The notes: generated by a model from the sequence alone, not told the origin. A stretch of 64,000 bases of DNA from Bradyrhizobium sp. Ghvi (GCF_900115265.1 NZ_FOVU01000001.1:1337001-1401000), one strand, 5' to 3'. Positions 42,092 to 51,881 are shown, counted from the first letter of the stretch. Numbers and translations are program-made.

Positions 42092-43723
42092 TCACATCTT
42101 CGCGCGCTGGGCGATCCCATCCTTGATCGCCGCGAGCTCGGCTTCATCCCAGATGCCGATCAGAATCCCGCCCTTCACCTGCAGCTGATTGTCGGCATAG
42201 TTCGCGATCTTCTCGCGCGGCGTGGTGATGTGGTTGTTGGGATGCAGCGCCCAATCGAACAGCTCGGCCTGCAGCCGCGCGATGATGCCGGCGCAGGCAG
42301 GGTCGTCGCCGCGATCCAGAAATTCTTCCGGATCGGTTTCCAGGTCATACAGCATCGGGCGGAAGCCGGAGGCGTGGATGTATTTCCAGCGGCCGTCGAA
42401 CACCATGAACAGGCGGCAGCGCTCGATCGGCTGGTTCAGCTTTAGCCTGACATCCTGCATGGCATAGTCGTATTCGGAGAATGCCACCTTGCGCCATTCC
42501 GGTTTCTCGCCGCGCAGCAGCGGCAGCAGCGAACGTCCTTCCAGGATGTGGCCCGGCACCTTGCCGTCGAAATAATCGACGAAGGTCGGCGCGAGATCGA
42601 TGGCTTCGACCAGTGCATCACAGCGCGTGCCACGGGTGGCGTCGGCCTCTTTCGAGGGATCGATGATAACAAGCGGAATCTTCGCGGACTGCTCGTGGAA
42701 CAGATCCTTCTCGCCCATCCAGTGATCGCCGAGATAATCGCCGTGATCCGAGGTGAACACGATCATGGTGGTGTCCAGGAGGCCGCGCGCCTCCAGAAAT
42801 TTCATCAGCACGCCCATCTGGTCATCGATCTGGGTGATCAGGCCCATATAGGTCGGGATGACTTTCTCGCGGGCTTCGTCGCGCGCCATGTTGCGGGAGT
42901 AGCGCATGTCCATATAGGCGCCGAACACCGGATGCGGGTTCTGGCGCTCGCGCATCGAGCGGATCACCGGGATCATGTCATCGGTCGAATACATGCTGGC
43001 GTAGGGTTCTGGCGCAATGTAGGGCCAGTGCGGCTTGATGTAGGACAGATGCAGGCACCACGGCCTGCCGTCGGTCTCGGCCTCGCTGATGAAGTCCATC
43101 GCGCGGCGCGTCATGTAGGGCGTTTCGGAATGTTCGTCCGGCACGCGCGCGGCCTTGTCGGCGTGCACCAGCAGCCAGCCGTTCTGCAAGCTACCGTCGT
43201 CCGCTGCGCCTGAATTGGCCCAATGCTCCCATGGGTTGCTGGCTTCAAAGCCGTGCTCGCGCAGATATTCATCGTATTTGGGACGCGCCCGGCCGGTTGG
43301 ATGCAGGCCGTCGTCGCGCTCATACGGTTCGAACCCGCATTCGGCGACATGCACGCCGATGACGGATTCCGGCGGAATGCCGAGCGCCTTCATGCCTTCG
43401 ATATCAGGGGCCATGTGGGTCTTGCCGACCAGCACGTTGCGCACGCCGATCTTGTTGAGATGATCGCCGAGCGTGGGCTCGCCGACGCGCAGCGGCCAGC
43501 CGTTCCAGTGCGAGCCGTGCGAGCGCATGTAGCGGCCGGTGTAAAACGACATCCGCGACGGACCGCAGATCGGCGACTGCACATAGGCCTTGGTGAAGAG
43601 CACGCCGCGCCTCGCCATGGCGTCGATGTTGGGCGTCTTCAACGTGGGATGGCCGGTGCAGCCGAGATAATCATAGCGAAGCTGGTCGCACATGATCCAG
43701 AGAACGTTCTTCGGCCTCGCCAT
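42092..43723 (-). CDS. Sulfatase / phosphonate monoester hydrolase-like enzyme
   Basis: 543-residue alkaline-phosphatase-superfamily hydrolase. The sulfatase motif CGPSR (Cys53-Arg57, in SPICGPSRMSFYTGR) carries the cysteine converted to formylglycine. Asp13 in the N-terminal MCDQLR and the later FTSDHGDYLGDHWMGEK provide metal ligands. The overall plan (LHLSYIKPHWPYIAPEPYASMY, long C-terminal part) recalls the PMH/phosphodiesterase branch rather than steroid or aryl sulfatases. There is no signal peptide, so it is probably cytoplasmic. Activity requires a formylglycine-generating enzyme, not encoded in this window. It is inserted between obgE and proB. Confidence 0.87.
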   Translation of the reverse strand: MARPKNVLWIMCDQLRYDYLGCTGHPTLKTPNIDAMARRGVLFTKAYVQSPICGPSRMSFYTGRYMRSHGSHWNGWPLRVGEPTLGDHLNKIGVRNVLVGKTHMAPDIEGMKALGIPPESVIGVHVAECGFEPYERDDGLHPTGRARPKYDEYLREHGFEASNPWEHWANSGAADDGSLQNGWLLVHADKAARVPDEHSETPYMTRRAMDFISEAETDGRPWCLHLSYIKPHWPYIAPEPYASMYSTDDMIPVIRSMRERQNPHPVFGAYMDMRYSRNMARDEAREKVIPTYMGLITQIDDQMGVLMKFLEARGLLDTTMIVFTSDHGDYLGDHWMGEKDLFHEQSAKIPLVIIDPSKEADATRGTRCDALVEAIDLAPTFVDYFDGKVPGHILEGRSLLPLLRGEKPEWRKVAFSEYDYAMQDVRLKLNQPIERCRLFMVFDGRWKYIHASGFRPMLYDLETDPEEFLDRGDDPACAGIIARLQAELFDWALHPNNHITTPREKIANYADNQLQVKGGILIGIWDEAELAAIKDGIAQRAKM

Positions 43724-43780
43724 GCTTATCTCCGGCCCTTATCGATCCTCCGGATGCTGCTCTATCGATGGCGCGAAGAC

Positions 43781-43938
43781 AACCTCTCCCGAAGGGAGAG
43801 GTCGGCGCGCAGCGCCGGGTGAGGGGTTACGCTCTCTCGTGGGACCTGAACCCCCTCACCCGATTTGCGCCGGACGATGCTTCGCATCGCCGGGAGCAAA
43901 TCGACCTCTCCCCGTTGGGGAGAGGTGTGGAGAGAGCG
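43781..43938. repeat. Intergenic palindromic repeat, CCTCTCCC family, copy 1
   Basis: aacctctcccgaagggagag (hairpin), then cgctctctc and gggtgagggg, mirrored by cccctcacccg and gacctctccccgttgggg. This type is often seen downstream of rhizobial genes. It lies between obgE and the sulfatase gene. A shorter relative is at 49298-49351. Confidence 0.75.
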
Positions 43939-43947
43939 TCGCCCGCC

Positions 43948-45060
<1,113 letters not shown>

Positions 45061-45161
45061 TTATCGGAGGTTGCTTAACTCGGTCAGACGTCGGATCTGG
45101 AATTGCTGTCTTCCCCGGATCGGGCTTGTCCCGGGCGCTTGCACGGTTAAAACGGCCTTCA

Positions 45162-46076
45162 ATGTCTCTGTTCAAGAAACTCTCCGCCTATGACGACCGC
45201 TCCGCGCGCCTCGCCGGCATCGCTCTCATGGTGCTGTCGATCTTCATGTTCTCGTTCGGCGACGCCACGGGCAAGTTCCTGGTCGGGACGTATTCGGTGG
45301 GGCAGCTCCTGTTCCTGCGCGCCTGCGCAGCGCTGCTGCTACTGGCGCCGCTGATCTGGCGGCAGCGGCATCAGTTCCTGCAGCTGGAGCGGCCGCGGCT
45401 GCAGCTGGTTCGCGTCGTGCTGTCGACGCTGGAGGTGGCGGCCTTCTTCCTCGCAACGGTCTATCTGCCGCTGGCCGACGTCATCACCTATTATCTCGCC
45501 GGTCCCATTTTCGTCACCGCGATGTCGGCGATCTTCCTGGGCGAGAAGGTCGGCTGGCGGCGCTGGACCGCGATCCTGATCGGCTTCTGCGGCGTGCTGA
45601 TCGCGCTGCGGCCGTCGGCGCAGACGGTGAGCCTGCCGGCACTGATCGCGCTCGGCGGCAGTCTCTCCTTCGCAACCTTGATGCTGATCACGCGCAGCCT
45701 GCGCAAGACGCCTGATATCGTGATGGCGTCGTCGCAATTCATCGGCACGTTTTCGCTGGGCGCGGTGCTGTCGGCGTTCCACTGGGTGCCGCCGACGCCG
45801 GGTAGCCTCGTGTTCTTCGCGATGGCGGGGCTGATTTCCGTGACCGCGCTGTTCTGCGTCAATCGGTCGCTGAAGCTCGCGCCGGCGAGCGTGGTGGTGC
45901 CCTATCAGTATTCGATGATCGTCTGGGCCGTGATCTTCGGCTTCGTCGTGTTCGGCGACGTGCCGCAGGTCGCGACCTTGGTCGGCGCCGCAATCATCAT
46001 CGGCGCCGGGTTCTATATCTATCTTCGTGAGCGCGATCTGGGACGTGCGAGCGAAGAGGTGAACCCGCCGGTGTAG
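45162..46076 (+). CDS. EamA/DMT family transporter
   Basis: 304 residues from ATG 45162. Ten predicted membrane helices arise from two EamA repeats (about 15-150 and 165-295). Each repeat has the family pattern of small residues, for example LSIFMFSFGDATGKFLV at the start and YLPLADVITYYLAGPIFVT late in repeat 1. Substrate unknown; the family exports amino acids and related metabolites. It is on the plus strand, against the orientation of the surrounding ribosome-related cluster. An upstream start at 44967 would overlap obgE and lacks homology. Confidence 0.9.
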   Translation: MSLFKKLSAYDDRSARLAGIALMVLSIFMFSFGDATGKFLVGTYSVGQLLFLRACAALLLLAPLIWRQRHQFLQLERPRLQLVRVVLSTLEVAAFFLATVYLPLADVITYYLAGPIFVTAMSAIFLGEKVGWRRWTAILIGFCGVLIALRPSAQTVSLPALIALGGSLSFATLMLITRSLRKTPDIVMASSQFIGTFSLGAVLSAFHWVPPTPGSLVFFAMAGLISVTALFCVNRSLKLAPASVVVPYQYSMIVWAVIFGFVVFGDVPQVATLVGAAIIIGAGFYIYLRERDLGRASEEVNPPV

Positions 46077-46083
46077 CCACAAC

Positions 46084-46126
46084 GTCGTCCCGGGCTCGCG
46101 ACTTCGTCGCGCCCCGGGACGACAGC
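46084..46126. repeat. Short inverted repeat after the EamA gene
   Basis: cgtcgtcccgggctcgcga mirrored by cgcgccccgggacgac. It looks like a minimal version of the GTCATTCCGGGG family and sits between two convergent genes. Confidence 0.75.
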
Positions 46127-46152
46127 GTGATTCGAGGCGCGCGCCGCGCCCC

Positions 46153-46746
46153 CTACCTCATCCGCCGCGCGCTGCTCCAGCTCTTCAGCGACGACCACAC
46201 GCCGCGCGAGAGGCGGAAGCAGTCGACGGGGGTCGAGGAGCCCAGCGCCAGGAAGCGATGCAGCTGCACGCCGCTCCACTGGAAGCCGCACTTCTCCAGC
46301 ACGTTGCGCGAGGCCGGGTTGGTGACGCGCGCGCCGGCATGGAGATGGTCGTCGTCGAACTCCTCGAAGAAGAAGTCGATCGCGCCGCGCGCGGCCTCGG
46401 TGGCAAAGCCCTGGCCCCAATGCTCGACGCCGAGCCAGTAGCCGAGCTCGGCATTGTCGGGCGTGGAGCAGTCGATGCCGACCATGCCGATCGGCCCGCT
46501 GTCGTGCTCGATCAGGAACACGGTCTCGGCTCCCAGCGCGGAGGTGGCGCGGATGAATTCGACCGCATCGTCCTGCGAATAGGGATGCGGCAGGCGGCGC
46601 GAGTTCTCGGCGATGCGGCGGTCATTGGCGAGCCGGGCGATGGTCCTGACGTCGGCCAGCGTCGGCCGCCGCAATGTCAGCCGTTCGGTGGCGACGACGC
46701 TGGGTCTCGCCTCCCGCAAGGTCACGCTCGAGAAATCCTGCAACAT
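46153..46746 (-). CDS. GNAT family N-acetyltransferase (RimJ/RimL-like)
   Basis: 197 residues from ATG 46746, which has GGAG nine bases upstream; TTG or GTG codons at 46770/46767 would add eight or seven residues. Motifs are TERLTLRRPTLADV at the start (RimJ/RimL type), LGYWLGVEHWGQGFATEAAR (acetyl-CoA-binding motif A) and NPASRNVLEKCGFQWSG. The substrate is unknown: a protein N-terminus or a small molecule. It follows rpmA after a terminator on the same strand, so read-through is possible. Confidence 0.88.
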   Translation of the reverse strand: MLQDFSSVTLREARPSVVATERLTLRRPTLADVRTIARLANDRRIAENSRRLPHPYSQDDAVEFIRATSALGAETVFLIEHDSGPIGMVGIDCSTPDNAELGYWLGVEHWGQGFATEAARGAIDFFFEEFDDDHLHAGARVTNPASRNVLEKCGFQWSGVQLHRFLALGSSTPVDCFRLSRGVWSSLKSWSSARRMR

Positions 46747-46792
46747 GTCCGGCTCCGTCAAAGTCACCAAATGAAGTCATTGGTCAAACGAA

Positions 46793-46820
46793 AGGGGAGG
46801 CCGGTTTCCCTGCCTCCCCT
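46793..46820 (-). terminator. Rho-independent terminator after rpmA
   Basis: Nine-bp stem AGGGGAGGC / GCCTCCCCT with a ten-base loop. Read on the minus strand it is followed by TTTCGTTTG. It lies 80 bases after the rpmA stop. Confidence 0.75.
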
Positions 46821-46899
46821 GGAGCCTTCGATCTCTATGATCTCTGGGGACTCCGCCGGTTCGGTCAAGGACCCGGCGGACTCCAAGATGATCCACCGT

Positions 46900-47169
46900 C
46901 TATTCAGCAGCCTCTGCGAGCGGGAGTACCGCGACAAAGGTGCGGCCATTGGCTTTGGCCTGGAATTCAACACGACCCTCGATCTTGGCGAACAGGGTGT
47001 GGTCGGTGCCCATGCCGACATTGAGGCCGGGATGCCAGGTGGTGCCGCGCTGACGCGCAATGATGTTGCCGGGAATCACGTGCTCCCCGCCGAACACCTT
47101 GATGCCCAGACGCTTACCCTTGGAATCGCGACCGTTGCGCGATGAACCGCCTGCTTTTTTGTGAGCCAT
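46900..47169 (-). CDS. rpmA: 50S ribosomal protein L27
   Basis: 89 residues with the canonical [20 protein letters not shown] start, [17 protein letters not shown] and the [10 protein letters not shown] core. It lies in the peptidyl transferase region of the large subunit and is co-transcribed after rplU. Confidence 0.98.
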   Translation of the reverse strand: MAHKKAGGSSRNGRDSKGKRLGIKVFGGEHVIPGNIIARQRGTTWHPGLNVGMGTDHTLFAKIEGRVEFQAKANGRTFVAVLPLAEAAE

Positions 47170-47272
47170 GGCTCGTCTCCGAAATCCTGCGTAGTTCTAG
47201 GTCAATTCCTTGACGGAATCATTTCAAAACGTCGCACGCCTCAATTCGTGAATTGGCGTGATCGGTCTCAGC

Positions 47273-47647
47273 TTACTCGGCGGCTTCTTTCGCGACCTTT
47301 TCCTTCTTCGGACGCGGGCCCTTGGTGGGCTTGGCGCCGTCGGTCAGGATCTCGCTGACGCGCAGAACCGTGATCTCGTCGCGGTAGCCGCGCTTGCGGC
47401 GCGAATTCTTGCGGCGGCGCTTCTTGAACGCGATGACCTTCGGGCCGCGCTTGTGGTCGAGCACCTCGACCGCAACGGAGGCACCGGCCACCGTCGGAAC
47501 GCCCAGCACCGGCGTGTCGCCGCCGACCACCAGAACTTCATTCAACTGCACGATCGAGCCGACTTCGCCTTCGATCTTGCCTACTTCGAGAACATCATCC
47601 GGCACGACGCGGTATTGCTTGCCGCCGGTTTTGATGACTGCGAACAT
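47273..47647 (-). CDS. rplU: 50S ribosomal protein L21
   Basis: 124 residues: [14 protein letters not shown] start, the conserved [15 protein letters not shown] region and an added Lys/Ala/Glu-rich tail of about 20 residues, common in alphaproteobacteria. GGAG lies about ten bases before the ATG. It is the first gene of the rplU-rpmA transcript, with a strong promoter about 170 bases upstream. Confidence 0.98.
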   Translation of the reverse strand: MFAVIKTGGKQYRVVPDDVLEVGKIEGEVGSIVQLNEVLVVGGDTPVLGVPTVAGASVAVEVLDHKRGPKVIAFKKRRRKNSRRKRGYRDEITVLRVSEILTDGAKPTKGPRPKKEKVAKEAAE

Positions 47648-47814
47648 CGTTTTTTCTCCGTGTTCAATCCCGGCCTCGGGACGAACATCGCCCGGGTCGG
47701 CTTTTTGATCAGTCGCTATGGGTTATCGCGAGTTTTGTGCGGGTGGGAGTTATCCCTTTGAAAACCCACGCAAAAACAAGCGGCGCGAGAAACGCCCCGC
47801 GCCGGCTGTGCGGA

Positions 47815-47842
47815 CTTATAGCCGCCGGCGGCGAAGAGTCAA
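47815..47842 (-). promoter_or_regulatory. Sigma-70-type promoter for rplU-rpmA
   Basis: On the minus strand TTGACT and TATAAG are separated by 16 bases. Transcription would begin near 47808 and give a leader of about 160 nt. The leader starts with a GC-rich hairpin (CGGCGCG / CGCGCCG, 47781-47803). The remaining bases up to 47978 hold no ORF. This is the best promoter match in the window. Confidence 0.65.
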
Positions 47843-47978
47843 GGATTTCAGCCGAAAAGCGCCCGGATTTGAAGGATTTGGGCCATTTCCGCCGCCGCCA
47901 CTGAATCTCGGCCCACGCAGCAACCAATGGGTTCCCCGGCGGTTGTCCCCGTGATTAGGCATTCGGGCAAGGGTTTCG

Positions 47979-49118
47979 ATGGCAACGGACGAACTGGTCA
48001 AGACAACGGGCATCGCCCAGCACGGGGCGAGCCGCCTGCCCTCGGTCGAGGTCGACAGCTTCAATATCGAGATCAAGGACGACGAGGGCTTTCTCGGCGA
48101 CCGCGCCAGCAAGGGCGCGTTTCGCGAGATCCTCGAGGAATGGCGCAAACCCCTGCGCAAGAGTGGCGAGGATCCGTTCGGCGACGAGCCCTCGGACAAG
48201 ATCAGCAAGAAGGCACTCGATGCCGTCCTCAGCGGCGACGACGCGGAGGCCGCGGCCGTCGTGCACAGCGCGATCGAGCAATTCGCGCAGGAGCTCGCTT
48301 ACGTCACGCGGCGATTCCTCAAGACCAAGGCCTGGGCTAGGACCGAATGTATCGTGGTCGGCGGCGGCTTTCGCGCCTCTAGGCTCGGCGAGATCGCCAT
48401 TGCCCGCGCCGAGATCATCCTGAAATCGGAAGGCTTCAAGGTCGACCTGGTGCCGATCCGCTTCGATCCTGACGATGCCGGCCTGATCGGCGCCTTGCAC
48501 CTCGCGCCATCATGGATTTTCGAGGCCTATGACAGCATCCTCGCGGTCGATATCGGCGGCACCAACATCCGCTGCGGCATCGTCGAGACGCGCTGGAAGA
48601 AGGCGCCTGATCTGTCCAAGGCCGTGGTTTTCAAGTCCGATCTGTGGCGCCACGCCGATGACGAGCCGAGCCGCGAGGCCGCGGTGAAGCGGCTGGTGAA
48701 GATGCTTCAAGGCCTGATCGAGGACGCCGAAGCCGAGGGCTTCAAGCTCGCTCCCTTCATCGGCATCGCCTGTCCCGGCGTGATCAACGCGGACGGCTCC
48801 ATCGAGAAGGGCGCACAGAACCTGCCCGGCAATTGGGAGAGCAGCAAGTTCAACCTGCCGGCGAGCCTCGTGGAGGCGATTCCGCAAGTTGGCGAGCACG
48901 ACACCGCGGTCCTGATGCACAATGACGGCGTGGTTCAGGGCCTCTCCGAGGTGCCGTTCATGCAAGGCATCGACCGCTGGGGCGTGCTCACCATCGGCAC
49001 CGGCCTTGGCAATGCGCGCTTCACCAACCGCCGCAACGGCAAGGAGCGGGATTCCACGGAAGGCAAGAAAAAGTCCAAGGAAAACAACAAAGACACGGCC
49101 AAGGCGGACAAGGAGTAA
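47979..49118 (+). CDS. ROK-like sugar kinase with circularly permuted motif order
   Basis: 379 residues. The motifs of a ROK/ASKHA kinase are all present but in permuted order. The C-terminal half comes first: helices around AEAAAVVHSAIEQFAQELA (90-107), IVVGGG at 125-130 and DDAGLIGALHLA at 165-176. The N-terminal half then follows: VDIGGTN at 190-196 (phosphate-1), CPGVIN at 265-270, the catalytic HND (Asp316) and TIGTGLGNARF at 338-348. A Lys-rich tail ends the protein. The ROK zinc motif (CxCGxxGC) is absent. The catalytic Asp and glycine loops look intact, so kinase activity is plausible; the substrate is unknown. It is monocistronic. Confidence 0.82.
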   Translation: MATDELVKTTGIAQHGASRLPSVEVDSFNIEIKDDEGFLGDRASKGAFREILEEWRKPLRKSGEDPFGDEPSDKISKKALDAVLSGDDAEAAAVVHSAIEQFAQELAYVTRRFLKTKAWARTECIVVGGGFRASRLGEIAIARAEIILKSEGFKVDLVPIRFDPDDAGLIGALHLAPSWIFEAYDSILAVDIGGTNIRCGIVETRWKKAPDLSKAVVFKSDLWRHADDEPSREAAVKRLVKMLQGLIEDAEAEGFKLAPFIGIACPGVINADGSIEKGAQNLPGNWESSKFNLPASLVEAIPQVGEHDTAVLMHNDGVVQGLSEVPFMQGIDRWGVLTIGTGLGNARFTNRRNGKERDSTEGKKKSKENNKDTAKADKE

Positions 49119-49590
49119 CCTTGTTCGGTTAGGTTAAGGACAGCTTTGGGTTGCAATGCCCCGGCCGCACGCTATTGGTGGAACCGTCGCCTCACGCAGG
49201 CCTGCGAAGCCGCCCTTCCTGGCCAGCATTTTAATGAGCGGCACGGGACCGCCAGTGTTTACCGCGTCTGGCGGTCCCACCCCGTTTTCTTGCTTCGCCT
49301 CTCCCGCTCGCGGGAGAGGCCGACGCACTCGCAGAGTGCGGCGGGTGAGGGTTCTTTCCTCTGGGGGATTGCCCGGGGATCTCAGCCGCCGCCTTGAAAG
49401 AGTGCGGTACGCGCCGGGAAAACGCGTCAAAACCAGAACCCGGAGCCCCATTCCCCAGGGAACGGGGGCTCTAGCCGGTGCGAGGCTGAAACAACCCCCC
49501 GATTTTCCCCTTTCGCGCCTTGTCTGGCCCGCCATCCTCGCTTATGAACGCCCCCAACCACAGGGGCCGCAGCCCCTCATGGCGCCTTCA
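49119..49590. other. Non-coding region upstream of tRNA-Ser
   Basis: 472 bases with no credible gene. It contains a CCTCTCCC-type inverted repeat at 49298-49351 (hairpin cctctcccgctcgcgggagagg, and a second hairpin gcactcgcagagtgc), the tRNA promoter at 49520-49547, and a small hairpin GGGGC/GCCCC at 49563-49577 before the tRNA. Confidence 0.6.
49520..49547 (+). promoter_or_regulatory. Putative promoter of tRNA-Ser
   Basis: TTGTCT, 16-base spacer, TTATGA; transcription would begin around 49554, about 37 bases before the mature tRNA. Confidence 0.5.
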
Positions 49591-49680
49591 GGAGAGGTGG
49601 CAGAGTGGTTGAATGCACCGCACTCGAAATGCGGCATAGGTGCAAGCCTATCGGGGGTTCGAATCCCTCCCTCTCCGCCA
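49591..49680 (+). tRNA. tRNA-Ser (anticodon CGA)
   Basis: 90-nt class II tRNA with a long variable arm. The acceptor stem is GGAGAGG / CCTCTCC and the discriminator-CCA end is encoded (gcca). The anticodon loop CTCGAAA on the stem CCGCA/TGCGG gives anticodon CGA, reading UCG. The T-arm is GGGGGTTCGAATCCCTC. An accessory island begins directly after its 3' end, a common integration target. Confidence 0.96.
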
Positions 49681-49886
49681 TGTAGCCTGAGTTGGCTTGC
49701 CCGGAATAATTGCCCTTATAGAGAGTGTGGAGTTCGGTGCTGACCAGCGCCGGATGATCACTTGTTTCCCTCAGAATCCATTTAAGATTGCAATGCGCCC
49801 GATTGCTGGAATCTTCGCCCAAGTTGTCGATGGCGCGGTCCATTATCGCTTGGTGTTAAAAATTTTCTTCCAGGATGTTTTTTAGC

Positions 49887-49915
49887 TTGCTCCAGGGCGT
49901 AAACAAATGTAAGAT
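49887..49915 (+). promoter_or_regulatory. Sigma-70-type promoter for the DGQHR gene
   Basis: TTGCTC, 17-base spacer, TAAGAT. The predicted start of transcription is near 49922, 25 bases before the ATG, which has a GGAGGAAAG ribosome site. The 266 bases between the tRNA and the gene hold no other credible ORF and are A+T-rich. Confidence 0.6.
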
Positions 49916-49946
49916 CTGGTTGGTATCAAATGCTCCTGGAGGAAAG

Positions 49947-51428
49947 ATGGACGAGCAGACGCGCACCTTGGCCGATCGTAAGCGTGGTCGAAGCAACGAA
50001 TATCTGACCCTGACGGCAATGGATGGGGTCAACCTGGGTCGGAAAACGCTGACCACCCGCATGTCGATCAAGAAGTTCATCGATTGGTCGCTCGTGGCGA
50101 ACAAGGACATTCGCGAGCATGAAGATCACGGCGACGAATTTATTGCTCAGCGCAGTCTTAGCGCTGAACATGCCCGGGGGTTGGCCAAATACGTTTTGGG
50201 CGGGCTTGTCCGGTCGGCGATTCTAGACATGAACGGCAAGTCGGTGCCGGAGGACGTTCTGCGGATCAAGAATGATTTGGCAGCTGGACCCTATGCAGCA
50301 CTCCAGCCCTTGGTTTGCAACCTGCGTCACGTCGATGAGGAAGACCTGCACATCGACGACAAGGATCTTCCGCCGGACGTGCTCCGTTTGAGTTTGGGCT
50401 CAACGCAGAAGCTTTGGGTGGTTGACGGCCAGCACCGCCGCGACGCATTTGACCGCGTCATCGCCTATCTCGACCAGATCCTTAAGAATGGAAAATATCC
50501 GGGTGGCAAGGCTCTCTACGCGCCTGCTTCTACCGGCCGCGATGGTCGGTTGACACCCGACGAGCTTGAGTTCTGGGAGGCAGTTAGGAACGTTGCCCTA
50601 AACGAATGCAGCGTCTCCATCGAGATCCACATTGGGCTCAATGAACCCGAAGAGCAGCAGCTTTTCTCTGATCTCAACTCTCGCAGCAAGCCGCTCCAAA
50701 GTTCGCTCGTTCAGAATTACGATCAGTCTGATGCTATTGCCGCGGTCAGCCGTGACAAAGAGATTATCCGGTTTCACATCGCCGACGAGAGCGATGCGAA
50801 GCATTGGAACAGCACGGGGCTGCCGTTGAAAGATATCATCATGATCAATCGGCTCTTGGTGCACGGATCAAACGCGAAGGAGGCGACGCCCCAGTCGCAG
50901 GTTGATGCCAAACTCGATTTCATCAAGCGCTTCTGGGAGGTAGTTCAGCGCATTGAGGGCTTTGGGGACGAGTCGCAACGTACCAAGACCGTTGCGGGGC
51001 AGCCTGTCATGCTTAAGGCGCTTGCCAAACTGGCGTACGATCATGCGTATGGTGTTCCGAAGCTGGTTGACGAGGCGGGCCTGTGGAAACTCTATGAGGC
51101 CATTCTCTCGAAGAAGATTAGCTTCTCCCACTCGGAAAAGCTCTGGCGGGCACTGTTCCTGAATGACGAAGAGCGGGCAAAGGAGTTCGGGCAGAATGAG
51201 CAGGGCATTAACATCAATGACTACGTTCACCTGACTGCTCAGACTAAGCCTGGGGAATTTGACGCCCTGAATGGGTGGGTGCGCTACAGCACGGCCCACA
51301 ATGACATCTATCCCCGGCTTGGAGATCTCATTCGCTGGAAGCTCGGCCTCAAAAATCGAGGCGCAGCGGAAAAATCCCGAGAGAAGGAGCGCTTGGAAAT
51401 CGAATCTTCGAGGGCGGCTGCGGCCTAA
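49947..51428 (+). CDS. DGQHR-domain protein (DndB-like)
   Basis: 493 residues from ATG 49947, preceded by the strong ribosome site GGAGGAAAG. The defining motif is VVDGQHRRDAF with DGQHR at residues 160-164. The second family block, FSDLNSRSKPLQSSLV, is at about 240-255. DndB, the known relative, binds DNA and represses phosphorothioation (dnd) genes, and DpdB of the deazaguanine DNA-modification system carries the same fold. No dndACDE or dpd genes are in the window, so the name DndB is not justified. It has its own promoter and is the first gene of the tRNA-linked island. A regulatory or DNA-engaging role beside the methyltransferase is inferred. Confidence 0.85.
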   Translation: MDEQTRTLADRKRGRSNEYLTLTAMDGVNLGRKTLTTRMSIKKFIDWSLVANKDIREHEDHGDEFIAQRSLSAEHARGLAKYVLGGLVRSAILDMNGKSVPEDVLRIKNDLAAGPYAALQPLVCNLRHVDEEDLHIDDKDLPPDVLRLSLGSTQKLWVVDGQHRRDAFDRVIAYLDQILKNGKYPGGKALYAPASTGRDGRLTPDELEFWEAVRNVALNECSVSIEIHIGLNEPEEQQLFSDLNSRSKPLQSSLVQNYDQSDAIAAVSRDKEIIRFHIADESDAKHWNSTGLPLKDIIMINRLLVHGSNAKEATPQSQVDAKLDFIKRFWEVVQRIEGFGDESQRTKTVAGQPVMLKALAKLAYDHAYGVPKLVDEAGLWKLYEAILSKKISFSHSEKLWRALFLNDEERAKEFGQNEQGININDYVHLTAQTKPGEFDALNGWVRYSTAHNDIYPRLGDLIRWKLGLKNRGAAEKSREKERLEIESSRAAAA

Positions 51429-51838
51429 CTTGGACCGGCGTTCGGTACTCCACCGGACGCCGGATATGTTTGACTTTTAGTCATCGTCCGCCACTGCTCG
51501 CCTGCAGAAATGGAGACCGCTAGGGCGTGCTCGGGATTCGCGTATTCGCCGCAGGCTGGACAGTGATCGTGCCATTGCCCCTCGCGGTCACGTCGATTGT
51601 CCCAGGCTTCGACGCGAGTAATGTAGTTTACGGCCTGCGGAAAGGATCATAGGCCGGCATTGACGGACGCGCCGCATTCGCCATTGCAATAGGCGACGTG
51701 TTGTCGGCCCTCCAGTTGGATCGTGGCCGTAACCTCCATAGGTTGTCCATTCGTTGGTAGAGGTCGGCAAATTGAAGGCGGGGAGAGTTTTAGGTAGATG
51801 TAGTCCCGAATATTTGGGCTGACCTCGGACATCTCCAT
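51425..51838 (-). pseudogene. Zinc-ribbon hypothetical protein interrupted by an in-frame TGA
   Basis: Reading the minus strand from ATG 51838 gives MEMSEVSPNIRDYIYLKL... with a cysteine pair in VAYCNGECGAS, then a TGA at 51649-51647. The same frame then continues without further stops to TAG at 51427-51425: FPQAVNYITRVEAWDNRR, WHDHCPACGEYANPE, GEQWRTMTKSQTY. The two CxxC/CxxxC pairs on either side of the stop would together make one zinc ribbon, which is why I read a single broken gene of about 137 codons. It overlaps the end of the DGQHR gene by four bases (convergent). Two separate small genes, or TGA read-through, are alternatives. Confidence 0.6.
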
Positions 51839-51881
51839 CCTGCAGGGGGTTATTTTGCAGTACGCAATCAAGAAACTGACT

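Noticed and set aside
49119..49743. 195-codon plus-strand ORF running through the repeat and the tRNA
   Set aside because: It translates a palindromic repeat and the tRNA gene; low-complexity Arg/Pro-rich sequence.
49577..49843. Minus-strand ORF of 88 codons across tRNA-Ser, including the string MAEREGFEPP
   Set aside because: It is translated from the reverse strand of the tRNA itself, a well-known annotation artefact; no independent coding evidence.
49947..51428. Calling the DGQHR protein DndB and the island a phosphorothioation (dnd) system
   Set aside because: No dndA, C, D or E homologue lies in the window; only the DGQHR fold is shared.
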